A stretch of DNA of 64,000 nt from Psychrobacter glaciei (GTDB lineage Bacteria; Pseudomonadota; Gammaproteobacteria; Pseudomonadales; Moraxellaceae): contig NZ_BMZR01000001.1 of NCBI RefSeq assembly GCF_014652895.1, positions 620,001 through 684,000 on the forward strand, in the 5' to 3' direction. Both the position numbers and the translations under genes were made by a program. Each line of letters begins with the position of its first letter. The first letter of the stretch is position 1. This document shows, in pieces, positions 27,442 to 37,835 of this stretch. A model generated the notes under the pieces. It did no database searches. It was given only the letters and a program-made list of their open reading frames with translations, and was not told where the DNA came from.

Positions 27442-30039
27442 ATGAGATTTGAGAAATTTACCCAAAAACTGCAATCCGCTATTCAAGAAGCACAAAGCCT
27501 AGCCCTAGGTCGCGATCATACAGGTATCGATCCTGTGCATCTGCTTGCCATATTGCTGCAAGATGAATCTAATTTGTCTATCTGCCAACAAGCAGGTGCG
27601 TCTATTCCAGCGTTAAAGAACGGTGTCGCAAAGGCATTGGACAATCAAGCGACCATTTCGGAGCCGACAGGTGACGTTAACTTAAACCCAAATTCAGTCA
27701 AAATCTTGAACTTGGCCGATCGGCAAGCGCAAAAAGAAGGCGACGATTTCATCGCCACTGAATGGGTGATGTTGGCGCTCGCTGAGCAGGGCGAAACTAA
27801 AAAGATATTTGAAAGTGCTGGCGTAACAGCAAACAAATTAAAAGTCGTGATTGAGCAGCTACGCGGTGATGATACGGTGAATAACCAAAACGCAGAAGAT
27901 CAGCGTGATGCACTCAATAAATATACGATTAATCTGACTGAACAAGCAGAGCTTGGCAAGCTAGATCCAGTTATCGGTCGTGATGAAGAGATTCGCCGTA
28001 CCATTCAGGTGCTGTCACGCCGTACTAAAAATAACCCTGTGCTTATCGGTGAGCCGGGTGTCGGTAAGACGGCTATCGTCGAAGGCTTAGCGCAAAAAAT
28101 TATTAATGGTGATGTGCCAGAAGGTCTACGTCGCAAAGAAGTGCTGTCGTTAGACTTAGGCGCGCTAATCGCTGGCGCAAAATTCCGCGGTGAGTTTGAA
28201 GAGCGCCTCAAAAGCGTATTGAGCGATTTGGCCAAGCAAGAAGGCAACGTCATCTTATTTATTGATGAGCTGCATACCATGGTCGGTGCAGGTAAATCTG
28301 AAGGGGCGATGGACGCAGGCAACATGCTAAAACCAGCATTGGCACGTGGTGAGCTACACTGCGTCGGAGCGACGACATTGGATGAGTATCGCAAGTACAT
28401 CGAAAAAGATGCCGCGCTTGAGCGTCGTTTTCAAAAAGTGTTGGTCGATGAGCCAACGGTTGAAGACACTATTGCGATTTTGCGAGGTCTTAAAGAGCGT
28501 TACGAGCTGCATCACGGGGTTGATATTCAAGACAGCGCCATTATTGCTGCTGCGCGGATGAGTCACCGTTATATTACTGATCGCAAGTTGCCAGATAAGG
28601 CGATTGACTTAATCGACGAAGCCGCGAGTCGCTTGCGGATGGAGATGGACAGCAAGCCTGAATCGTTAGGTAAGCTTGATAGCCGTTTGATTCAGCTAAA
28701 AATGCAGCGTGAAGTGCTCAAAAACGAAGAAGATGCAGGTGCGCAAGCAGAGCGTAAAGCACTCAATGCGCAAATTGAAGAGCTAGAAAAAGAGTACGCT
28801 GATCTCAATGAAATTTGGCAAGCAGAAAAAGCACTGGTCAAAGGCAGTCAGCAGCTAAAAGACGAGCTGGATAAAGCCCGTATTGCGTATGACAAAGCCA
28901 GTCGTGAAGGCGATTATGAGACCATGAGCAAGCTGCAATACGAAACCATTCCGCAGCTAGAGCGCCGTATCACTGAGTCTGACTTGGCAGAACAAAAAGA
29001 GCAGATAGGCGAAGGTAGTGGGGTAAAACTGCTACGTAATAAAGTCACAGACAACGAGATTGCAGAAGTGGTTGCGGCTGCGACGGGTATCCCAGTCAAC
29101 AAAATGATGCAGGGCGAGCGTGAAAAAATGCTGGCAATGGAAGAGAAACTCCATGAGCGCGTCATCGGTCAAGATGAAGCAGTTGAAGCGGTAGCCAATG
29201 CGGTACGCCGTAGCCGAGCTGGCTTGTCTGATCCGAATCGTCCTTCAGGCTCGTTCTTATTCCTTGGACCTACGGGTGTCGGTAAGACTGAGCTGACCAA
29301 GTCATTGGCGAACTTCTTGTTTGACAGTGAAGACTCGATAGTGCGCATCGACATGAGTGAATACATGGAAAAACACAGTGTCAGTCGATTGGTTGGTGCG
29401 CCTCCAGGCTATGTGGGTTATGAGGAAGGCGGTGCGTTGACTGAAGCTGTTCGCCGTAAGCCTTATAGTGTGATTTTGTTTGATGAAGTAGAAAAAGCGC
29501 ATCCTGATGTGTTCAATATCTTGCTACAAGTATTGGATGATGGTCGTTTGACGGATTCACAAGGTCGTGTGGTGGATTTCAAAAATACCGTGATTATTAT
29601 GACCAGCAACTTGGGTTCGCATAAAATACAAGAAATGGTCGGTGAAAGCTACGAGGATATCAAAGCGGAGGTTATGGACTCAGTTGGTCAGCATTTCCGC
29701 CCAGAGTTCGTCAACCGTATCGATGAGATTGTGGTCTTCCATCCGCTTGGTATGTCACAAATGGCAGGTATTGCTACTATCCAACTGGATCGTTTGCGTC
29801 AGCGCTTGCATGAGCGTGAGATGGATATCGAGCTATCAGCGGATGCGATGAACAAGTTGGTCGCGGTCGGTTATGATCCTGTGTATGGTGCGCGTCCGCT
29901 CAAACGTGCCATTCAGCAAGAGATTGAAAATCCACTGTCATTGAAGTTATTATCTGGTGATTTTGTCGCTGGTGATATCATCAAAGTCGATGTTGGCTCT
30001 GATGACAAGCTGACCTTTGATAAGCTAAGAATGAGCTAA
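27442..30039 (+). CDS. clpB: ATP-dependent disaggregase ClpB
   Basis: 865 residues from ATG 27442 ([20 protein letters not shown]), which follows AGGATGTGAAT; a GTG six bases earlier is also in frame but would spoil the ribosome-site spacing. The N-terminal double Clp repeat is followed by AAA domain 1 ([27 protein letters not shown]), a long coiled-coil middle domain (about residues 410-525, Glu/Lys/Gln-rich), and AAA domain 2 ([27 protein letters not shown]). ClpB rescues aggregated proteins with DnaK. A heat-shock-type promoter lies upstream and a terminator follows at 30089. Confidence 0.98.
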   Translation: MRFEKFTQKLQSAIQEAQSLALGRDHTGIDPVHLLAILLQDESNLSICQQAGASIPALKNGVAKALDNQATISEPTGDVNLNPNSVKILNLADRQAQKEGDDFIATEWVMLALAEQGETKKIFESAGVTANKLKVVIEQLRGDDTVNNQNAEDQRDALNKYTINLTEQAELGKLDPVIGRDEEIRRTIQVLSRRTKNNPVLIGEPGVGKTAIVEGLAQKIINGDVPEGLRRKEVLSLDLGALIAGAKFRGEFEERLKSVLSDLAKQEGNVILFIDELHTMVGAGKSEGAMDAGNMLKPALARGELHCVGATTLDEYRKYIEKDAALERRFQKVLVDEPTVEDTIAILRGLKERYELHHGVDIQDSAIIAAARMSHRYITDRKLPDKAIDLIDEAASRLRMEMDSKPESLGKLDSRLIQLKMQREVLKNEEDAGAQAERKALNAQIEELEKEYADLNEIWQAEKALVKGSQQLKDELDKARIAYDKASREGDYETMSKLQYETIPQLERRITESDLAEQKEQIGEGSGVKLLRNKVTDNEIAEVVAAATGIPVNKMMQGEREKMLAMEEKLHERVIGQDEAVEAVANAVRRSRAGLSDPNRPSGSFLFLGPTGVGKTELTKSLANFLFDSEDSIVRIDMSEYMEKHSVSRLVGAPPGYVGYEEGGALTEAVRRKPYSVILFDEVEKAHPDVFNILLQVLDDGRLTDSQGRVVDFKNTVIIMTSNLGSHKIQEMVGESYEDIKAEVMDSVGQHFRPEFVNRIDEIVVFHPLGMSQMAGIATIQLDRLRQRLHEREMDIELSADAMNKLVAVGYDPVYGARPLKRAIQQEIENPLSLKLLSGDFVAGDIIKVDVGSDDKLTFDKLRMS

Positions 30040-30088
30040 TCAATTTAGCATTGAAGTTTTTATGAGCTAACTATACTCTCAAAATCAA

Positions 30089-30121
30089 CCCCTTATCTGC
30101 GAGCGTAGATAAGGGGCTTTT
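30089..30121 (+). terminator. Terminator after clpB
   Basis: CCCCTTATCT pairs with AGATAAGGGG around a loop that itself contains GCGAGCG, followed by CTTTT. Confidence 0.85.
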
Positions 30122-30194
30122 GCGTTTAGGGGCGCGTTTTGCGCTACTATTCTTTTACTATTTAAATATCAGGACTATGCTATAAATAAGTGAC

Positions 30195-30475
30195 TAGGGT
30201 TTGTTGAACATTCAAATATTAGGACTGCTGATCGCTAAAATTGCCCCAAACCTTTTATCAAATCAGGCGTAAACCGACGATAATGTCGAGACCTTAGCTA
30301 GGTTTGCAACAACATTTGGGGTGATTTTAGCATCAGCCTTTCAGGGCAGGACTATTTTTTGCCAATACATGGCGAAATTGTCTAACCTAGAACGACTATG
30401 CATCAAAAATTTCACTGCGTATTGTCTAAAAAATAGCCACTGCCAGTTCCATGTTTGAATGTTCAACAGACCCTA
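30195..30475. mobile_element. MITE-like element, copy 2 (281 bp, inverted relative to copy 1)
   Basis: The ends are TAGGGTTTGTTGAACATTCAAAT and TTTGAATGTTCAACAGACCCTA. The reverse complement follows copy 1 nearly base for base, including GGTCTCGACATTATCGTCGG. It holds a TTTGGGGCAATTTTAG arm, complementary to CTAAAATCACCCCAAA within the element, that is partly deleted in copy 1, so copy 2 is probably closer to the intact form. Confidence 0.88.
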
Positions 30476-30508
30476 ATAATATAAGTGCAAATTGGATAAA
30501 GAGGAAAA

Positions 30509-31777
30509 ATGATGACAACCAATATTGAACGTCTAGGCAAACCTTTGACATTGCCGTTAATCATCGCAGCTTTATTGTTCAGCACCTCGGCTTGCTCCAA
30601 GCCTTCATCGGTAGATACCAGCCCCGATGCGGCAGAATCTAAAGAGACGCAAACCTCTGAAGCCGATGTAAAAGTTAGTGATGCTCAAGTCAGCGTAGAC
30701 AAGCCTGACTTTTCTACGGCCGAGATTGCAACCTTTGATGAGCCTTGGGCTATGGCTGCATTACCAAGTACAGATAGCAAATCTCCTAGATTGCTGGTGA
30801 CACAAAAAACAGGCGAGCTGTTTATTGTAGATACCGCGACGGGTGCCAAAACGAGGGTCGAGGGTGTTCCCGAAGTCGCTTATGGTGGCCAAGGTGGATT
30901 GGGAGACATCATAGTAGCACCAGATTTCGCTACTTCTAATACAGTGTATCTCAGCTATGTGGAAGCAGACACGGGAGGTGACAGCAATACATTTGGTGCC
31001 AAAGTCATCAAGGCAACGCTCTTAGGACTAGAGACAGATACGCCAATGTTACAAGTCATTGCGCCAATCTGGGAGCAATCTCCAAAAGTAAAAGGGCAAG
31101 GACACTATAGCCATCGATTGCTGTTTTCACCTGATGGACGCTATCTATATATTAGCTCAGGCGAGCGTCAAGAAAAAACCCCAGCACAAGATATGAGTGT
31201 CAACTTGGGTAAAATTATACGCCTAAATGCTGACGGCTCTATCCCAGCAGACAATCCATTTTTGGACAATACGAATGACATCGCCAAGCAGTTTTGGACG
31301 ATAGGTCATCGTAATGTGCTTGGCATGACATTTGATGACAGTGGACAGCTTTGGGCACATGAAATGGGGCCAAGAGGCGGCGATGAATTCAATCTCATCG
31401 AAAAAGGTAATAATTATGGCTGGCCAGTTGTGTCCAATGGACGCAATTACTCAGGTATTGATATCCCTGATCATGACACCAAGCCTGAGTTTGCTGCACC
31501 CAAAATTACTTGGACGCCAGTCATATCTCCATCTTCCATCAGCATATACGCGGCGGGTAGTCATAATGACTTTCCTAGTTGGCAAGGCAATGCGCTGATT
31601 AGTGGCTTATCTTCTAAGGCACTTATCGTAGTCAGCTTCAATGAAGGCAACACCGCTGCTGAACGCTATCGCTACGATATGGGCGAACGTATCCGCAGTG
31701 TGCTGGCAGTAGATGGGCAAGTGTGGGCATTGGAAGATGGTAATGGGGGGCAATTACTTAGACTACTGCCTAAGTAA
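30509..31777 (+). CDS. PQQ-dependent aldose sugar dehydrogenase-like lipoprotein
   Basis: 422 residues. The N-terminus has a hydrophobic segment ending in FSTSACSKPSS, which looks like a lipoprotein signal although the lipobox is not ideal, then an acidic linker to about residue 70. The six-bladed propeller has typical glucose/sorbosone dehydrogenase features: VYGGQGG-like AYGGQGGLGDIIVAPDF, FSPDGRYLYISSGE, WTIGHRNVLGMTFD and GPRGGDEFNLIEKGNNYGWP. Relatives (YliI/Asd) oxidise aldoses in the periplasm with PQQ. No PQQ synthesis genes are in the window. GAGGAAAA precedes the first of two adjacent ATGs. Confidence 0.87.
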   Translation: MMTTNIERLGKPLTLPLIIAALLFSTSACSKPSSVDTSPDAAESKETQTSEADVKVSDAQVSVDKPDFSTAEIATFDEPWAMAALPSTDSKSPRLLVTQKTGELFIVDTATGAKTRVEGVPEVAYGGQGGLGDIIVAPDFATSNTVYLSYVEADTGGDSNTFGAKVIKATLLGLETDTPMLQVIAPIWEQSPKVKGQGHYSHRLLFSPDGRYLYISSGERQEKTPAQDMSVNLGKIIRLNADGSIPADNPFLDNTNDIAKQFWTIGHRNVLGMTFDDSGQLWAHEMGPRGGDEFNLIEKGNNYGWPVVSNGRNYSGIDIPDHDTKPEFAAPKITWTPVISPSSISIYAAGSHNDFPSWQGNALISGLSSKALIVVSFNEGNTAAERYRYDMGERIRSVLAVDGQVWALEDGNGGQLLRLLPK

Positions 31778-31944
31778 TATCGTAATAAAACCAATTTTGA
31801 TTTTATATTTATGTAGTTATTCTAAAAAAAATTGTTAAGTCTTTTAGAGTAAATTGAAGGTTTTATCAAGTTTTATTTTGTAATTGATTGATAGTTAAGG
31901 CCTATTTTGTTAAGGTAATGTTCCTTGAATTTTGAGACTTGCAC

Positions 31945-33588
31945 ATGGAAGAAGTAAAAGTAGGCAGATTAGGACCTTTTCCACGGGTGAGTAAACCTGT
32001 GTTTATAACATCGACGTTGTTAATTGTCGGATTTATTATTTTTGGCGCTTTGTTTACGGAAACAGCAGGGGCGCTTTTTAGTTTTTTACAAAATTTTATT
32101 ACTGACAAGTTCGGTTGGTTATTTATTATCCTAGTCAATACAGCGCTTGCCCTCTGTATTTACTTAGCAATGAGTCGCTATGGTGATATTCGGCTAGGCA
32201 ATCAAACGGAGCGACCACAATACAATCTGTTTTCGTGGATTGGTATGTTGTTTTCTGCAGGTATTGGTATTGGTCTAGTCTACTGGGGTACAGCGGAGCC
32301 GTTGTATCACTTTATGGCACCACCAATGGGCGAGGCCGAAACGGTAGCAGCTGCAAAGCAAGCGATGAATATCTCATTTATGCATTGGGGATTACACGCT
32401 TGGGCCATTTATACGATTGTGGCGCTGTCTTTAGCCTATTTCCATTTCCGTCGTGGCTTGCCATTATCGATTCGATCAACCTTATATCCTTTGCTCGGCA
32501 AAAGAATTTACGGCCGATGGGGACATACTGTCGATATCTTGGCCGTGTTTGGTACGATGTTTGGTGTGGTCACCTCGCTCGGGCTTGGGGTGATGCAGAT
32601 CAATTCTGGACTCGAAAAGCTGTTTGGTACGCCTAACAGTCTTACGGTTCAGTTTGGCTTGATCGCTTTCATTACAGCGCTTGCAGCGGCTTCGGTCTTG
32701 ATGGGTCTAGATAAAGGTATTAAGCGACTTAGTGATATCAATATTGGTTTCACCATCGTCTTATTGGCGTTTATGGTTATTTTAGGGCCGACACTTTTCA
32801 TTTTTGATAGCTTTATTGAAAACATCGGCAACTATCTGACAGTGATTGTTCCTTTAGGTACGTGGGGCGAGTCTTATAGTGGAACGGATTGGCAGAGTGG
32901 TTGGACGATATTTTATTGGGCATGGTGGGTTAGCTGGGCACCATTTGTTGGTATCTTTATTGCCCGTATCTCTCGTGGTCGTACGATTAGAGAGTTTGTA
33001 CTTGGTGTACTACTCATTCCTATGATGATTTTGTTTTTCTGGTTTACGACCTTTGGTGGCGTTGCTGTTCACATGGAGCTTGCCTCTGCTGTGTCTGGTA
33101 TCAGTCCAGGATTGGTTGAAGCGGTACAAGCAGATACTGGTAGTGCAATCTTTAAATTGGTTGAGTACTATCCATTGGCAAAACCAATTACGCTACTGAT
33201 TGTAGTGATGATTATGCTGTGGTTCGTAACCTCATCAGACTCAGCCAGTTTTGTCATTGACATGTTGACTGCTGGTGGCGATACCAATCCACCAAAAATA
33301 CAGCGCTTGTTTTGGGCAACCACAGAAGGCGTTATCGCAGCTATCTTGCTAGCGGCTGGTGGACTGTCTGCCTTACAAGCGGCGGCTATCGTAGCAGGAC
33401 TACCATTTGCCTTAGTGATATTCGTCATGATGTATGCATTGTTACGTGGTCTTAGTCGCGATCGCTTGATTCTATATCGAGCGCAGCAGCAGTTCATCAC
33501 GGATGAATCAGCAGACCATAATTCAGCGAACGAATTCGTTGATGAGCATTTGCTAAAAGGGCCACCCAAGATAGTGAAAGGTGACTAA
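31945..33588 (+). CDS. BCCT-family betaine/choline/carnitine transporter 1
   Basis: About 547 residues from ATG 31945, matching the start of the paralogue next door; a TTG two codons earlier is possible. Twelve membrane spans are expected. Family signatures are GIGIGLVYWGTAEPLYHF in the glycine-rich helix and TIFYWAWWVSWAPFVGIF followed by ARISRGRTIREF. These carriers use Na+ or H+ to import betaine, choline, carnitine or related zwitterions for osmoprotection. The C-terminal tail (about 50 residues, acidic) could be a regulatory region. The ribosome site is weak. A tandem duplicate follows after 230 bp. Confidence 0.93.
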   Translation: MEEVKVGRLGPFPRVSKPVFITSTLLIVGFIIFGALFTETAGALFSFLQNFITDKFGWLFIILVNTALALCIYLAMSRYGDIRLGNQTERPQYNLFSWIGMLFSAGIGIGLVYWGTAEPLYHFMAPPMGEAETVAAAKQAMNISFMHWGLHAWAIYTIVALSLAYFHFRRGLPLSIRSTLYPLLGKRIYGRWGHTVDILAVFGTMFGVVTSLGLGVMQINSGLEKLFGTPNSLTVQFGLIAFITALAAASVLMGLDKGIKRLSDINIGFTIVLLAFMVILGPTLFIFDSFIENIGNYLTVIVPLGTWGESYSGTDWQSGWTIFYWAWWVSWAPFVGIFIARISRGRTIREFVLGVLLIPMMILFFWFTTFGGVAVHMELASAVSGISPGLVEAVQADTGSAIFKLVEYYPLAKPITLLIVVMIMLWFVTSSDSASFVIDMLTAGGDTNPPKIQRLFWATTEGVIAAILLAAGGLSALQAAAIVAGLPFALVIFVMMYALLRGLSRDRLILYRAQQQFITDESADHNSANEFVDEHLLKGPPKIVKGD

Positions 33589-33621
33589 TAAGTAAAATAG
33601 TCATTTGAGCTGTTTTAATAG

Positions 33622-33652
33622 GAGCCCTAATTTATTCGTAAATTGGGGCTTC
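33622..33652 (+). terminator. Terminator after BCCT gene 1
   Basis: GAGCCCTAATTTA pairs with TAAATTGGGGCTT around a TTCG tetraloop, one mismatch, followed by a short T-containing stretch. The two BCCT genes therefore probably have separate transcripts. Confidence 0.75.
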
Positions 33653-33821
33653 TTTATTGGATAAAGATATTTAAATTTATTCAGTATAAATTCGAATTGT
33701 TGAAAATTATTACCGAAGTGTTACTACCATTTCTATACATTTGGCAGTGTTTACAAAGCGTTATATTTGATAATTCGTTCATACCTTGGTATGGTTACGC
33801 ACTTTTTTTGGGGATATACTT

Positions 33822-35477
33822 ATGGATCATGTAAAAGTTGGCCGATTAGGCCCTTTTCCGCGGGTAAGTAAACCTGTATTTTTGACTTCAGCGATTTTGA
33901 TACTTGCCTTCATTATCTTTGGGGCATTATTCAACGAACAAGCAGAAGTGGTATTTAACCAAGCAAAAGCATTTGTCTCTTTACGCTTTGGCTGGTTCTT
34001 TATTGTGGTGGTCAATTTAACGTTAGTCATGAGTATTTATATGATATTTAGCCGCTATGGCGATATCAGGCTTGGTCATCAGAATGAGAGACCAGAGTAC
34101 AATCTGGTTTCTTGGATTGGTATGCTGTTTTCAGCAGGTATCGGTATTGGACTGCTTTATTGGGGCACAGCCGAGCCGCTGTATCATTTCATGGCTCCAC
34201 CATTAGGAGAGGCGGAAACAGTCGCCGCTGCTAAGCAGGCGATGAACATCTCGTTCCTGCATTATGGTCTACATGTATGGGCGCTCTATGGCATGGTCGC
34301 GCTATCCTTGGCTTATTTTCATTATCGAGTAGGGTTACCATTGGCTATCCGCTCCACCTTGTATCCAATATTGGGTAAAAAAATCTACGGTGGTTGGGGT
34401 CATACGGTCGATACGCTTGCCGTATTTGGTACGATGTTTGGGGTAGTGACCACGTTAGGTCTTGGTGTTTTACAGATTAACTCTGGTCTTGAGACACTGT
34501 TTGGTGTGCCCAATAATATTACGGTGCAGATTATTTTGATCGGCTTTATCACTATGCTAGCAGGGTTATCCTTGTTCATGGGACTAGATAAAGGCATTAA
34601 GCGTCTTAGTGATACCAATATATTCTTCACGGTGATATTGCTCAGCTTTGTGATTATCTTCGGGCCTACTCAGTTCATCTTTAATAGTTTTGTAGAAAAT
34701 ATCGGCAACTATTTGCATGAAATTGTGCCACTAGGTCTTTGGACAGAGTCTTATAGTGGAGAGGAAAACTGGCAATCCTCATGGACGATTTTTTATTGGG
34801 CATGGTGGATTAGTTGGTCACCATTTGTTGGGGTGTTTGTTGCCCGTATCTCTCGAGGTCGCACCATCCGTGAGTTCATATTAGGGGTTTTATTAATTCC
34901 TATCACGATTCTATTCTTGTGGTTTACCGCCTTTGGTGGTTCTGCGGTGAATATGGAGCTGATGGCAGCGGCAGATCCTAACCTTGTCAGTCCGGGTCTT
35001 ATCGAAGCCGTTAAAGCAGATACCGGTAGTGCTATCTTTAAGTTAATGGAGTCTTATCCACTAACAGAGGCGGTCAACCTACTCATTGTAGTCATGATTG
35101 TACTGTGGTTTGTGACCTCATCAGATTCAGCCAGTTTTGTTATTGATATGCTGACCTCAGGTGGCGATACCAATCCACCAAAGATTCAACGTTTATTTTG
35201 GGCAGGTGCTGAAGGCGTTATCGCCGCTGTATTATTGGCAGCAGGTGGTTTAAGTGCACTGCAAGCGGCCTCTATTGTTTCGGGCTTTCCTTTTGCTATT
35301 GTGATCGTTGTGATGATGTATTCATTGCTACGTGGATTGAGCCGAGATCGTTTGATACTGTATCGTAATCAGCAATGGTTCACGACTGAGGAGTCAGCAG
35401 AGCACAATTCTGCTAATGAATTCCGTGATGAAGACCTACTTACAGGTCCACCAAAAATCGTAGACTCTAATGATTAA
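33822..35477 (+). CDS. BCCT-family betaine/choline/carnitine transporter 2
   Basis: 551 residues from ATG 33822, with GGGGATATACTT upstream; the longer reading frame from 33786 has no counterpart in the paralogue. It is co-linear with transporter 1 from VKVGRLGPFPRVSKPVF to the C-terminal GPPKIV, and carries the same FYWAWWISWSPFVGVF and ARISRGRTIREF signature. The differences concentrate in the first helices, a two-residue insertion (ADPNLVSPG) and the periplasmic loops, which may change substrate or affinity. The pair clearly arose by tandem duplication. A terminator follows directly. Confidence 0.93.
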   Translation: MDHVKVGRLGPFPRVSKPVFLTSAILILAFIIFGALFNEQAEVVFNQAKAFVSLRFGWFFIVVVNLTLVMSIYMIFSRYGDIRLGHQNERPEYNLVSWIGMLFSAGIGIGLLYWGTAEPLYHFMAPPLGEAETVAAAKQAMNISFLHYGLHVWALYGMVALSLAYFHYRVGLPLAIRSTLYPILGKKIYGGWGHTVDTLAVFGTMFGVVTTLGLGVLQINSGLETLFGVPNNITVQIILIGFITMLAGLSLFMGLDKGIKRLSDTNIFFTVILLSFVIIFGPTQFIFNSFVENIGNYLHEIVPLGLWTESYSGEENWQSSWTIFYWAWWISWSPFVGVFVARISRGRTIREFILGVLLIPITILFLWFTAFGGSAVNMELMAAADPNLVSPGLIEAVKADTGSAIFKLMESYPLTEAVNLLIVVMIVLWFVTSSDSASFVIDMLTSGGDTNPPKIQRLFWAGAEGVIAAVLLAAGGLSALQAASIVSGFPFAIVIVVMMYSLLRGLSRDRLILYRNQQWFTTEESAEHNSANEFRDEDLLTGPPKIVDSND

Positions 35478-35496
35478 CACGCTTTAGATATTTGCT

Positions 35497-35527
35497 AAAA
35501 ATCCCAGCCTTGTGCTGGGATTTTTTA
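35497..35527 (+). terminator. Terminator after BCCT gene 2
   Basis: AATCCCAGC pairs with GCTGGGATT around CTTGT, followed by six T. Confidence 0.93.
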
Positions 35528-35620
35528 TGCCGATGTATTTTTATATTTTCGATGAGTGGAAAGCCATCATCTGCATTCATCTTTTACGTAAACGATTGCT
35601 TCAGTGCTACCCAGTTAAAG

Positions 35621-35689
35621 TATAGTCAGTGAAAAGTAATATCGATACATCAGCAGTATCGTAGCGTTTTTGAGGTACTTTGACTATAG
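35621..35689. repeat. Imperfect palindrome with TATAGTC ends
   Basis: It begins TATAGTCAGTGAAAAGTA and ends GTACTTTGACTATA; the centre has ATCGATACATCAGCAGTATCG, itself pairing. It lies in the 345-bp gap between convergent genes. Similar TATAGT-ended elements occur at 61491-61597. Confidence 0.6.
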
Positions 35690-35750
35690 TTTAAAGTGAG
35701 CGCAAGGCAATTGAGCATAGGTAGATTAATGATAGACAACGCACGCAAAT

Positions 35751-35785
35751 AAAAATAGCGCACTCAGGTCATGAGTACGCTATTA
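35751..35785 (-). terminator. Terminator of the VOC-family gene
   Basis: AATAGCGCACTC (35754-35765) pairs with GAGTACGCTATT (35773-35784), one mismatch, with a T-rich run on the minus strand. It is 38 bp after the stop at 35823. Confidence 0.8.
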
Positions 35786-35822
35786 GTTGTTCAGTCAGAT
35801 ATAAGCCAAATTTATACTGAGC

Positions 35823-36323
35823 TTAGTATGCGCCTTCGCTATAGATAAGCTCGTAGCTATGGCTGTATATCTCGACGATGTTGCCGAACGGGTCTTCCAT
35901 ATAAATCATGCGATATGGCTTTTCACCAGGGTAATAGTAGCGTGGTTTTTCCATACGCTTTTTACCGCCTGCTGCAACCATACGCTCAGCCAACTCTTCA
36001 ACATTTGGATCTTGAACACAGAAATGGAAGATACCAGTTTTCCAGTACTCAAAATTGTTTTCAGGGTCTTCTTGATTTTTGAATTCAAAAATCTCAACAC
36101 CGATACGGTCACCAGTAGATAGGTGCGCAATACGGAAGCTACCCCAACCAGAACCGAATACTTCAGTACACATTTCACCAATCGGACTGTCATCTTCAAC
36201 AATCTCAGTTGGCTCCATGATGGTGTACCAACCCATCACTTCAGTATAGAATTTTACGGCAGCGTCCAAATCAGGTACTGAAAGACCGATGTGCGAAAAG
36301 CTTCTTGGATAAACGTTGTTCAT
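35823..36323 (-). CDS. VOC-family (glyoxalase/dioxygenase fold) protein
   Basis: 166 residues. The two beta-alpha-beta-beta-beta modules are visible: SFSHIGLSVPDLDAAVKFYTEV at the N-terminus and GIFHFCVQDPNVEELAERMV in the middle, followed by YMEDPFGNIVEIYSHSYE. The His in FSHIG, the His in FHF and the Glu in NIVEIY are the expected metal ligands. Members isomerise, cleave or bind small molecules; the substrate is not identifiable. It is divergent from a LysR gene 107 bp away, which probably regulates it. Confidence 0.88.
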   Translation of the reverse strand: MNNVYPRSFSHIGLSVPDLDAAVKFYTEVMGWYTIMEPTEIVEDDSPIGEMCTEVFGSGWGSFRIAHLSTGDRIGVEIFEFKNQEDPENNFEYWKTGIFHFCVQDPNVEELAERMVAAGGKKRMEKPRYYYPGEKPYRMIYMEDPFGNIVEIYSHSYELIYSEGAY

Positions 36324-36430
36324 AGCTTGTGCTCCTGTTTGCTGTACTCTTGTTTAACGTGAGGCCAGTATACAAACGCACAGTCATTATGTAAAATTAT
36401 CAAATATTATATAAATAAGTATGAAATGTA

Positions 36431-37300
36431 ATGATGAATATCACATGGTTGCGTACTTTCTGTACGCTCGCGGAAGTTGGTCACTTTACGCGTACGGCTG
36501 AACGTCTGTATATGACGCAGTCTGGTGTGAGCCAGCACATACGTAAGCTAGAAGAGCAGTTGGATATGAATTTACTGATTCGACAAGGAAAGCAATTCTC
36601 ATTGACCAATGCAGGTGAGCAGCTCTATAAGGAGGCAGGAGATATATTGCAGCGCTTATCCAATCTGGAGCAGCGAATTGGCGAGGATCCACCTTATGAA
36701 GGATTGGTACGGTTGATGTCACCGGGAAGTGTCGGACTTAAGCTATACCCAAAGCTGTTGACGTTACAGCAGCAGCATCCAAAATTGGTGATTGATTATC
36801 GCTTTGCACCCAATTCTGATATCGAGCGAGCACTTGCCAATCACGAGATTGATATTGGTTTTATGACGGATATCTCAGATGATGAGACAGTCAGTTGCCA
36901 GCCTATGGCGCAAGAAGCGTTGATACTGGTGACACCAGCGAGCACGGTAGAGCCGAGCTGGGAGCAGCTCACTGAGCTTGGCTTTATCGATCATCCAGAC
37001 GGTTCACATCATGCAGGCATGCTACTGACTGCCAATTATGAGCAATTCCAGCATATCAATGACTTTGATAAAAAAGGCTTTTCTAATCAAATTGGTCTAA
37101 TTTTAGAGCCGGTCAGTAAGGGAATTGGCTTTACTGTTTTACCAGCGCATGCGGTGGCAGCTTATCCAAAGCCTGAGCTTATCAACAGTCATTATCTGCC
37201 AGTTGCCGTTAGCGAGACGCTATACCTTGCGTTAAGACGGCAGCATGCGCTCTCTAACAGAGTGTATACAGTCATTGAGGAAGTAAAAAAATGGCTATAA
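36431..37300 (+). CDS. LysR-family transcriptional regulator
   Basis: 289 residues. The winged helix-turn-helix occupies the first ~60 residues (LRTFCTLAEVGHFTRTAERL, QSGVSQHIRKLEEQL), followed by a substrate-binding effector domain (EGLVRLMSPGSVGLKLYPKL, ILVTPAS, VSKGIGFTVLPAHAV). LysR proteins bind as tetramers near divergent promoters, so the VOC gene at 35823-36323 is the likely target, along with its own gene. No strong ribosome site precedes the adjacent ATGs at 36431. Confidence 0.93.
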   Translation: MMNITWLRTFCTLAEVGHFTRTAERLYMTQSGVSQHIRKLEEQLDMNLLIRQGKQFSLTNAGEQLYKEAGDILQRLSNLEQRIGEDPPYEGLVRLMSPGSVGLKLYPKLLTLQQQHPKLVIDYRFAPNSDIERALANHEIDIGFMTDISDDETVSCQPMAQEALILVTPASTVEPSWEQLTELGFIDHPDGSHHAGMLLTANYEQFQHINDFDKKGFSNQIGLILEPVSKGIGFTVLPAHAVAAYPKPELINSHYLPVAVSETLYLALRRQHALSNRVYTVIEEVKKWL

Positions 37301-37364
37301 AGGCATGACAGGCGTATACAAATTTTCTTAGGCAAAATATATAAATACGGGAATAAGGATTTTA

Positions 37365-37589
37365 CTAAGCTATTTTATCAAACCAAGCCTTGCTGCTTTG
37401 AGCAGTCATAGAATCGAAGCTCACATAAATCCCTTGGTCACCCAAAGTGGCATACCAATGATCATCGTTGCTACCAGTTAGCAACTGGAAGTACTTATTG
37501 TTAACGATTCTACCTACAGTATAAACTTCGCCTTCTAAATAAAAGTCATTACCTTGTGTGCAGAGTAATTTATCGTCAGTGCTTATCAT
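37365..37589 (-). CDS. Small hypothetical protein
   Basis: 74 residues, soluble, not recognised. It has alternating hydrophobic residues suggesting a small beta-rich fold (LCTQGNDFYLEGEVYTVGRI, HWYATLGDQGIYVSF). An ORF of this quality, with balanced composition and AGATAGAA a few bases before the ATG, looks like a real gene. It is on the opposite strand to lysR and has its own space; 246 bp separate it from the exporter gene, with nothing recognised there. Confidence 0.55.
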   Translation of the reverse strand: MISTDDKLLCTQGNDFYLEGEVYTVGRIVNNKYFQLLTGSNDDHWYATLGDQGIYVSFDSMTAQSSKAWFDKIA

Positions 37590-37835
37590 ATAGTTCTATC
37601 TCATTTATAAAAAGATAAAATGATAATACCAACTTAATTAGTAATAATAAAGAGGCTTTAATAAGGAGTATCTTATTGTTAAGTATATGTTTTTTAGCTT
37701 ATTTGTTTCTGAAAAATATCATTATAAAAGTGGGTGCAATAGTAAGCGATTGAGCATACAAACTTTAGCATATAGGGGTCTCTATGTTATCTGATTTTTA
37801 ATAGTGAACGATTGGTTTTCATAAATAAAAGTTAT

